6,208 nucleotides of DNA from Competibacteraceae bacterium UBA2788 (GTDB lineage: Bacteria; Pseudomonadota; Gammaproteobacteria; Competibacterales; Competibacteraceae), in contig DEHY01000201.1 of NCBI GenBank assembly GCA_002352185.1, positions 2,179 to 8,386 of the forward strand. Reading direction: 5' to 3'. Every line of letters begins with the position of its first letter. Position 1 is the first letter of the stretch. A program made the translations under genes and the position numbers. A model generated the notes under the pieces. The model was not told where the DNA came from, did not search any database, and saw only the letters and a list, made by a program, of their open reading frames with translations. Shown one piece after another: positions 1 to 4,657 of the stretch.

Positions 1-878
1 TCCGCCAGCAACTGAGCGATCATCTGTTCGGCTTGGGCGCGGTAGCTGCCGCCGAACAGATTGAGATGGTTGAGGATGTGATACAGGTTGTACAACGTCC
101 GCCGTTGTGGATAGCCAACCGATAGCGGCAGCGCCTCCCGGTAGGCAGCGTAAAAGGATTCCGGGAAACCGCCGAACAGTTCCGTCATCGCCAGATCCGC
201 TTCACGGTCGCCCTGGTAAACCGCCGGATCGAAGATCACCGGCTCGCCATCTACCGTGCAACCGGCATTGCCGCCCCAGAGATCGCCGTGCAACAGCGCT
301 GGTGTCGGTTGGCAGCCGACAAACAGTCCGTCCAGCCGTGCCTGCAACTGCTCGCCTTGCTGTTGCAAGGTGCCGGCATAACCATTACGGGCAGCAAGGT
401 TCAGTTGAAAGCCCAGTCTTTGCGTGCGCCAGAATTCGATCCAGTCGTCGCAATAGGCATTAGGCTGGGGAGTAGCGCCGATGGTGTTATCACGATGCCA
501 GCCAAAACCCGGGCGCGGTTGGGCGTGCAGCGCGGCCAACTGGCGACCGAGTCTCTCCATCGCCCGCGCCCCGTCACCAACCAGCGATAAATACTCCAGC
601 ACCAGCCACGACTGTCCGGCAGCGATGCCATGGCTTATCGGTTCGGGCACCCGCACGGTTCGAGTCGCGGCGAGTTCGGCCAGGCCCTCGGCTTCCGCCT
701 CGAACATGGACCGGCCGGCAGCGGTGTTGACCTTGACGAAGAAGACCCGCTGGCCGTCGCTGACGCGCCACGCCTGGTTGATGCAGCCACCACCGAGGGG
801 TTGGCGCTGGCGAATAGCAAAGGACTGGCTCGTGACTGCGCTGATATGGCGTTCGAGCGCGGTCCAAAGATCAGTCAT
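1..878 (-). CDS. Fructosamine kinase family protein (ketosamine-3-kinase), partial at the left edge
   Basis: The reading frame opens at the ATG at 876-878 and stays open to the window edge, showing 292 residues; family members are about 290 aa, so only a few C-terminal residues should be missing. The family phosphorylates ketosamines on glycated proteins or small amines, which destabilises the adduct (cytoplasmic deglycation). Visible marks of the APH/kinase fold: glycine-rich P-loop GGGCINQ (29-35); ATP-binding Lys49 in FFVKVN; LGRQLAALH (110-118); DNTIG (130-134); catalytic loop HGDLWGGN (197-204) with Asp199; metal-binding Asp217 in FDPAVY; then GDREADLAM (223-231) and LFGGF (234-238), all typical of this family rather than of aminoglycoside phosphotransferases. 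Cys32 sits where the redox-active P-loop cysteine of eukaryotic FN3K lies. A modest Shine-Dalgarno (GAGAAG, 886-891) lies 7 nt upstream. It is the last visible gene of the minus-strand run, 56 nt after rpn. The physiological substrate cannot be read from the sequence. Confidence 0.93.
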   Translation of the reverse strand, partial: MTDLWTALERHISAVTSQSFAIRQRQPLGGGCINQAWRVSDGQRVFFVKVNTAAGRSMFEAEAEGLAELAATRTVRVPEPISHGIAAGQSWLVLEYLSLVGDGARAMERLGRQLAALHAQPRPGFGWHRDNTIGATPQPNAYCDDWIEFWRTQRLGFQLNLAARNGYAGTLQQQGEQLQARLDGLFVGCQPTPALLHGDLWGGNAGCTVDGEPVIFDPAVYQGDREADLAMTELFGGFPESFYAAYREALPLSVGYPQRRTLYNLYHILNHLNLFGGSYRAQAEQMIAQLLA

Positions 879-924
879 CGGATAGCTTCTCGTGAATCAC
901 TCATGTAAATAAAAACCATGACTT

Positions 925-950
925 AGCGCTGTCTTTAGCCGAACAGCGCC
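925..950 (-). terminator. Hairpin over the rpn stop codon, possible weak intrinsic terminator
   Basis: Arms 926-932 and 943-949 are perfect 7-bp reverse complements (GCGCTGT / ACAGCGC on the minus strand), with G-U pairs possible at both ends and a loop of about 10 nt that contains the rpn TAA (935-937). A run of five T on the minus strand (911-915) follows, but only after about 9 nt of other sequence, so this is not a classical intrinsic terminator. It may instead slow transcription or protect the 3' end. It lies between rpn and the fructosamine kinase gene. Confidence 0.3.
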
Positions 951-1864
951 GCCAGACTTTCGGCGTCCAGGACCCGATCAATCCACATCTCCAGTTCCGT
1001 TGTACTTGCGCTGCTGATCTTTGTTTCCACCCAAGGCGGCAATTTATTAAACCGGCGCTGCAAGATCCGGCGCAACGCTTCGGTCTGACCCTGCTGTAAA
1101 CCCTGTTGTAAACCCTGTTGTAAACCCTGTTTCAAACCCTGCTGTAAACCCTGTTTCTCGGCTCTAATGATGGCGTTGCGCTGGTCGTGAATGAAAATTT
1201 CCCGCCGTTCGAGATCGTCAAGCTCCTCCGGGCTGAGGTTGAATTCAGCAGCTAGATCAAACGCCTGCCGGAGCGGCGTCACCTGTCCCATACTGTCGGG
1301 CACTGCGCTCAGGTCGCGGGCGTGCTGGATGAAATACAACCATTGCTCGGCGCGGGTCGTTAACTGTTCCAGCGGACGATTGAACTTGGGCAACTCGATG
1401 AAAACCAGTTCAATGTCGTGCAGCGGATAATCAAGCAGATAGGTCTTTTCCTTGAGTACGAAGCGGCTGAGATAGCTGTCCAGCGCCTCGAACATCATAA
1501 AGTCGGTCAGCGTCAGTGCGATCACCGGATTGAGCAGGGTGTAGCTATCGCCGCTGCCCAGTTGGGTGGAGTAAATCTTGGCGGCGTTATAGAGAATCCG
1601 TTTTTCAAAGCCTTCAACATTAAGCACCTGCATCTCGATAATCACCTGACTGCCATCCCGCAGTCGAGCGCGCACATCAAGATAGCTGTCTTTCATCCCC
1701 CGGACTTTAGGCGCAGCCCAGGGATTGAGGATTTCCAGATCTGCGATCTGACCCTGGCTGTCATACAGCACGGCATCGAGAAAATCGTGCAAAATCGCGC
1801 CGCTGTGTTCGGAGCCGAAGATCCGCTTGAAGGCCAGATCAGTCTTGGGATTGATGAAACGCAT
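935..1864 (-). CDS. Rpn family PD-(D/E)XK nuclease (YhgA-like, 'putative transposase') with DUF4351-like C-terminus
   Basis: A 309-aa protein starting MRFINPKTD at the ATG 1862-1864, the usual N-terminus of this family. The frame extends two codons upstream to a TTG, but the ATG has GGGAG (1873-1877) 8 nt before it and is preferred. Conserved points are the KTDLAFKRIFG block (residues 7-17), Asp63 in the SYLDVRAR strand, and E77-M-Q79 (the ExQ form of the PD-(D/E)XK site), followed by RILYNAAKIYSTQL (89-102). Residues 239-259 are GLQQ/GLKQ tetrapeptide repeats, and 260-309 resemble DUF4351 (RRFNKLP, then WIDRVLDAESLAALF). The family is annotated as transposase, but E. coli members promote RecA-independent recombination, cleave DNA, and act in phage defence with an internally encoded small antitoxin. 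The catalytic residues are intact, so the gene looks functional. It starts 28 nt after the EEP stop and is probably transcribed with it. Its presence in this cytochrome/Dsb gene run looks accessory; no inverted repeats or target duplication were seen. Confidence 0.9.
   Translation of the reverse strand: MRFINPKTDLAFKRIFGSEHSGAILHDFLDAVLYDSQGQIADLEILNPWAAPKVRGMKDSYLDVRARLRDGSQVIIEMQVLNVEGFEKRILYNAAKIYSTQLGSGDSYTLLNPVIALTLTDFMMFEALDSYLSRFVLKEKTYLLDYPLHDIELVFIELPKFNRPLEQLTTRAEQWLYFIQHARDLSAVPDSMGQVTPLRQAFDLAAEFNLSPEELDDLERREIFIHDQRNAIIRAEKQGLQQGLKQGLQQGLQQGLQQGQTEALRRILQRRFNKLPPWVETKISSASTTELEMWIDRVLDAESLAALFG
1089..1154 (-). repeat. 12-bp tandem repeat inside rpn, encoding GLQQ units
   Basis: Five 12-bp units lie head to tail at 1089-1100, 1101-1112, 1113-1124, 1125-1136 and 1137-1148, followed by a half unit (1149-1154). 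The plus-strand consensus is ccctgttgtaaa. Units 2 and 3 are identical, units 1 and 5 are identical and differ from them by one base, and unit 4 has diverged (ccctgtttcaaa). The unit is a multiple of three, so gain or loss changes protein length by four residues without shifting the frame. On the minus strand the units read (Gly-Leu-Gln/Lys-Gln), probably a helical or coiled-coil linker between the nuclease domain and the C-terminal domain. Confidence 0.95.
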
Positions 1865-1892
1865 AACCAAATCTCCCGCTGCGAGACCGCAA

Positions 1893-2747
1893 CTACGGCA
1901 ACGCCGACCGGCTGGATGGAGTCAGGCTCAGATTGACCGACTCCAGCGCCGGGGATAGAACCGGCTGCGACTCCCACGCCAGCCGCACCGTCTCCGGCAA
2001 CCGCGCCGCCATGGTGATCGGCAGGTGATCCGAAAACACGCAACCCAGCACTTCAACCCGCTCAACCGCGATGGTCGGCGATACCAGAATATGATCCAGT
2101 TGCCGATCCGGCCGCCAACTGGGGAAGGTGTACAGGCCCGGCGCCGGTTCGCACAGGCGGGCCGTTTCCAGCAGCACCGCCAGTTCCGGGCTGTCCGAGT
2201 CGCAGTTGAGATCGCCCATCAGGATGACGTGGCGATAATCGCGCACCAGCTCGGCCAGAAACCCGATCTGCCGCAACCGTCCGCGCCGACCCAGGGCCAT
2301 GTGCAGAATCAGCACATGCAGCGCATCCGGCCCGAAGCCGAACCGGACTTCCAGCATCCCCCGGCCCGGAATCAGCCCCGGCAGTTTATGCTCGGTAATG
2401 GCGTCCGGCCGGGCGCGGCTCAATATCGCGTTGCCATGCTGGGAAATCATGCCGATTTTGCGGTTGGACTGATCGAACACGTACCCGAAACCGGCAGAAT
2501 CGGCCAAATACTTGACCTGGTTGACAAAGCCGCTGCGCAGGCTGCCAGCGTCCACTTCCTGCAAACCCACGATGTCGTAATCGGCCAGAACCTGGGCGAT
2601 GCCGTCGAGATTGCTCATCCGCGACGGCACCGGCACCAGATGTTTCCAGCTCCGGGTGAGATACTGGGAATACTTGAGCGTGGTCAGCCCACTCTGAATG
2701 TTGTAGCTGAGCAGTCGCACCCGCTGTGGCTCGCCGGGATCGGCCAT
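1893..2747 (-). CDS. Endonuclease/exonuclease/phosphatase (EEP, DNase I-like) family hydrolase
   Basis: A 284-aa protein with the complete metal-dependent EEP active site in order: Asn16 in SYNIQSG, Gln63-Glu64 in GLQEVD, GN105-106 in HGNAILS, His149 in LILHM, Asp179 and Asn181 in MGDLN, Asp218-His219 in LDHI, and the terminal SDH (239-241). This fold cleaves phosphodiesters or phosphomonoesters (DNA, RNA, phospholipid head groups, inositol phosphates), and the substrate cannot be told from motifs. There is no signal peptide or membrane segment, so it is probably cytoplasmic. The last ~34 residues (251-284), beyond the fold's final strand, contain no motif I recognise. The start ATG lies 13 nt after the dsbA stop, and its Shine-Dalgarno GAGGA (2758-2762) overlaps that stop, which suggests coupled translation. 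A dsbA-EEP pairing is also known from Pseudomonas, so the link is not peculiar to this genome. Confidence 0.9.
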   Translation of the reverse strand: MADPGEPQRVRLLSYNIQSGLTTLKYSQYLTRSWKHLVPVPSRMSNLDGIAQVLADYDIVGLQEVDAGSLRSGFVNQVKYLADSAGFGYVFDQSNRKIGMISQHGNAILSRARPDAITEHKLPGLIPGRGMLEVRFGFGPDALHVLILHMALGRRGRLRQIGFLAELVRDYRHVILMGDLNCDSDSPELAVLLETARLCEPAPGLYTFPSWRPDRQLDHILVSPTIAVERVEVLGCVFSDHLPITMAARLPETVRLAWESQPVLSPALESVNLSLTPSSRSALP

Positions 2748-2757
2748 TCCGGTTCCG

Positions 2758-2762
2758 TCCTC
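2758..2762 (-). promoter_or_regulatory. Ribosome binding site of the EEP gene overlapping the dsbA stop codon
   Basis: On the minus strand GAGGA lies 10 nt before the EEP ATG and shares its first two bases (G2762, A2761) with the dsbA TGA (2761-2763). Ribosomes ending dsbA are placed directly on this site, so translational coupling is likely. Confidence 0.65.
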
Positions 2763-3393
2763 AGCCTTGCGGGACGGCGGTTTTGGCGATCAGGAAGTCC
2801 ACCACTTCGAAGATCTGCGGCGAGCGCACGTCATATTGGCCGTTGACGATCACCGCCGGTACGCCGCGCACCCCATAGCGTTGCGCCAACTGGTTGCCGC
2901 GCCGCAACTGGGTCTCGGTCTGGAACGACTTGTAGGCTTTGCGGAAGGCCGCTGGATCCACGCCCTGCTCGGCAAAGAACGCCGCCAGCTCATCCTCGGT
3001 GGCGAGCGAGCGCTTCTGGTGCATGGCCTCGAACAGCGGCTGATGGACCTTGTCCAGCACCCCCAGCGCCTCGGCAGCGTAATAGGCGCGGGCGCCGGGT
3101 TCCCAGTTGGCTCCGAAAGCGACGGCGATCCGCGTGAACACCACATTCTCCGGCTTATACTTCAACCATCTCCGCACCGTCGGCTCCAGATCGTAACAGT
3201 GCGGACAACCATACCAGAACAATTCAACCACTTCGGGCTTGTCGGGCACGGCGGGCGGCACGGCAGCCGGCAGCCGCACATAGTCTTTGCCCTCCTGAAA
3301 TGGCGGGGCGGACGAGTCGGCGGCGTAGGCGGCAGCCAGTGACAGCGCACCGGCCAACAACACCAGCAACAGGCGATGCAGCAGGTTCGGCAT
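2761..3393 (-). CDS. dsbA: Thiol:disulfide interchange protein DsbA (secreted, thioredoxin fold)
   Basis: A 210-aa precursor with a Sec signal peptide: positively charged start (H6, R7), hydrophobic core (about 8-22) and a likely cleavage after AYA (residue 24). The mature protein carries the active site C63-P-H-C66 in ELFWYGCPHC, the same dipeptide as E. coli DsbA, and the cis-proline loop GVP with Pro179. A helical insertion (about 95-165) separates the two halves of the thioredoxin fold, and NGQYDV (184-189) continues the C-terminal strand. It introduces disulfides into proteins in the periplasm and is normally reoxidised by DsbB, which is not in the window. Start ATG at 3391-3393, with AAGGA (3403-3407) 9 nt upstream. 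It lies 48 nt after ccsB and 13 nt before the EEP gene. Next to the Ccs genes it may handle the cysteines of apocytochromes before they are reduced and ligated to haem. Confidence 0.95.
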   Translation of the reverse strand: MPNLLHRLLLVLLAGALSLAAAYAADSSAPPFQEGKDYVRLPAAVPPAVPDKPEVVELFWYGCPHCYDLEPTVRRWLKYKPENVVFTRIAVAFGANWEPGARAYYAAEALGVLDKVHQPLFEAMHQKRSLATEDELAAFFAEQGVDPAAFRKAYKSFQTETQLRRGNQLAQRYGVRGVPAVIVNGQYDVRSPQIFEVVDFLIAKTAVPQG

Positions 3394-3441
3394 AGGAGCA
3401 ATTCCTTAGGTTCAGTAGGAAACAGGGCGCAGCAGCGCAGT

Positions 3442-4623
3442 CTACAGAGTGCCGTAAGAGTGTAGACCGGACAGGAACATGTTGACGCCGAGGAAGGCGA
3501 ACAGGGTCACGAACAGGCCGATCACCGCCCACCAGGCCATCGGCGCGCCGCGCCAGCCCTTGGTCAGCCGCAGGTGCAGCCAGGCGGCGTAATTGAGCCA
3601 GACGATCAGCGCCCAGGTTTCCTTGGGGTCCCAGGACCAGTAACCGCCCCATGCTTCCGCCGCCCACAATGCGCCCAGGATCGTCGCAATGGTGAACGCA
3701 GCGAAACCCAGGGCAATGGCCTTGTACATCACGTCATCGAGCAAATCCAGCGGCGGCAAAGTCCGCGCCAGCAGGCCCTGCGGTCGGTGTGCTTCGGCTC
3801 CGGATCGCAACAGGTAGGCCACGCCCAGCATCGCCGCCAGGGCAAAAGCGCCATAGCCGATGAAATTGGCCGGCACATGAATTTTCATCCAGTAACTCTG
3901 TAACGCCGGGATCAAGGGCTGGATGTGATGGGCCTGGCGGTCGAAGGTGTACCACAGCACGAAAGCGACCGCGCCGCTGATCGCCAGCAGGGCAAATCCG
4001 CCCATGGCGCGAGTGCGATGACGATCCTCGTAAAACAGATAGAGCAGCGCTGTGATCAGCGCAAACAGAATAAAGACTTCATACAGGTTGCTCACCGGAA
4101 TATGGCCGATGTCAGCGCCAAGCAGATAGGATTCGCGCCAGCGCACCAGCAGTCCGGTCAGACCCATCACCGTCGCGCTCCAGGTCAGCGCGGCAGCGGT
4201 CTTGCCGATAAATTCGGAGCGGCTGAACAGCGCAACAAAATAGGTTACGGTCGCCAGCACATAGAGCGTACTCATCCACATGAACGCGGCCTGGCTTTCC
4301 AGGAAGTATTTGAGCAGAAATGCGCTCTTGCGCAACTCGTAATCCGCGCCGTAGCGCCACAATGCGATCACGGTCAGCAGCATCACCGCCAAGGTAAACA
4401 ACCGCGCTGGTTTCCAGTACAGACCCCAGGCGATCAGGGCCAGAGTCGCGCCGATTTGAATGGCGACCTCATAGCCGTCCATGTACGGCTGATAGAGCCA
4501 GCAGGCATAGCCCGAACCGACTGCGACCCACAGCGCCCATAGCCCATCTTGGAACGTCAGCCGTTGCCATGGCGATGATTGCTCCCATGGCGGTTCCAGC
4601 ATCGCTTCACGAGTGACTGCCAT
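3442..4623 (-). CDS. ccsB: System II cytochrome c biogenesis protein CcsB (ResC/CcsA type, haem handling)
   Basis: A 393-aa polytopic membrane protein (about 11 hydrophobic segments). The periplasm-facing WWD motif WGGYWSWDPKETW spans residues 325-337. Candidate haem-ligand histidines are His249 (MKIHVPANF), His350 (WLHLRLTKG) and His388 (GLHSYGTL). The 249-350 and 350-388 intervals (101 and 38) nearly match those described between P-His1, TM-His2 and P-His2 of Helicobacter CcsBA. With ResB it exports haem and presents it to reduced CXXCH motifs of apocytochromes. Start choice: an in-frame GTG lies 8 codons upstream (4645-4647), but the ATG at 4621-4623 has AGAGGAGA (4631-4638) with 7 nt spacing and is clearly better; the GTG lies upstream of that site. 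The gap from the resB stop to this ATG is 34 nt, consistent with an operon. Naming varies: this is the ResC/CcsA homologue that many annotations call CcsB. Confidence 0.95.
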   Translation of the reverse strand: MAVTREAMLEPPWEQSSPWQRLTFQDGLWALWVAVGSGYACWLYQPYMDGYEVAIQIGATLALIAWGLYWKPARLFTLAVMLLTVIALWRYGADYELRKSAFLLKYFLESQAAFMWMSTLYVLATVTYFVALFSRSEFIGKTAAALTWSATVMGLTGLLVRWRESYLLGADIGHIPVSNLYEVFILFALITALLYLFYEDRHRTRAMGGFALLAISGAVAFVLWYTFDRQAHHIQPLIPALQSYWMKIHVPANFIGYGAFALAAMLGVAYLLRSGAEAHRPQGLLARTLPPLDLLDDVMYKAIALGFAAFTIATILGALWAAEAWGGYWSWDPKETWALIVWLNYAAWLHLRLTKGWRGAPMAWWAVIGLFVTLFAFLGVNMFLSGLHSYGTL

Positions 4624-4630
4624 TGCCTGT

Positions 4631-4638
4631 TCTCCTCT
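4631..4638 (-). promoter_or_regulatory. Ribosome binding site that fixes the ccsB start
   Basis: The minus strand reads AGAGGAGA, a strong anti-16S match, 7 nt before the ATG at 4621-4623. It lies inside the longer reading frame from the GTG at 4645-4647 and so argues against that start. Confidence 0.75.
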
Positions 4639-4657
4639 GTGTGCCACAAATGAATGA

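Noticed and set aside
107..885. Several overlapping plus- and minus-strand frames in the leftmost 900 bases
   Set aside because: All lie over the fructosamine kinase frame, which has no stop inside the window and carries clear kinase motifs; the others have none.
1089..1154. CRISPR-like or regulatory repeat array
   Set aside because: The units are 12 bp, directly adjacent without spacers, in frame inside a gene, and translate to a simple tetrapeptide repeat.
935..1864. Transposase of an insertion sequence
   Set aside because: The family is often labelled transposase, but it is a PD-(D/E)XK nuclease with no DDE motif here, and I found no terminal inverted repeats or target duplication at the gene borders.
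1418..1936. Plus-strand frame of 172 codons opposite rpn
   Set aside because: Antisense shadow of the conserved nuclease domain, with no recognisable motif in the translation.
2025..2846. Long plus-strand open frame (273 codons) opposite the EEP gene
   Set aside because: It is antisense to a gene with a complete catalytic motif set. The translation shows no recognisable domain, and such frames are common opposite GC-rich genes.
3925..4542. Plus-strand frame of 205 codons opposite ccsB
   Set aside because: Antisense shadow. Its Gln/His/Arg-rich translation is what the complement of membrane-protein codons gives.
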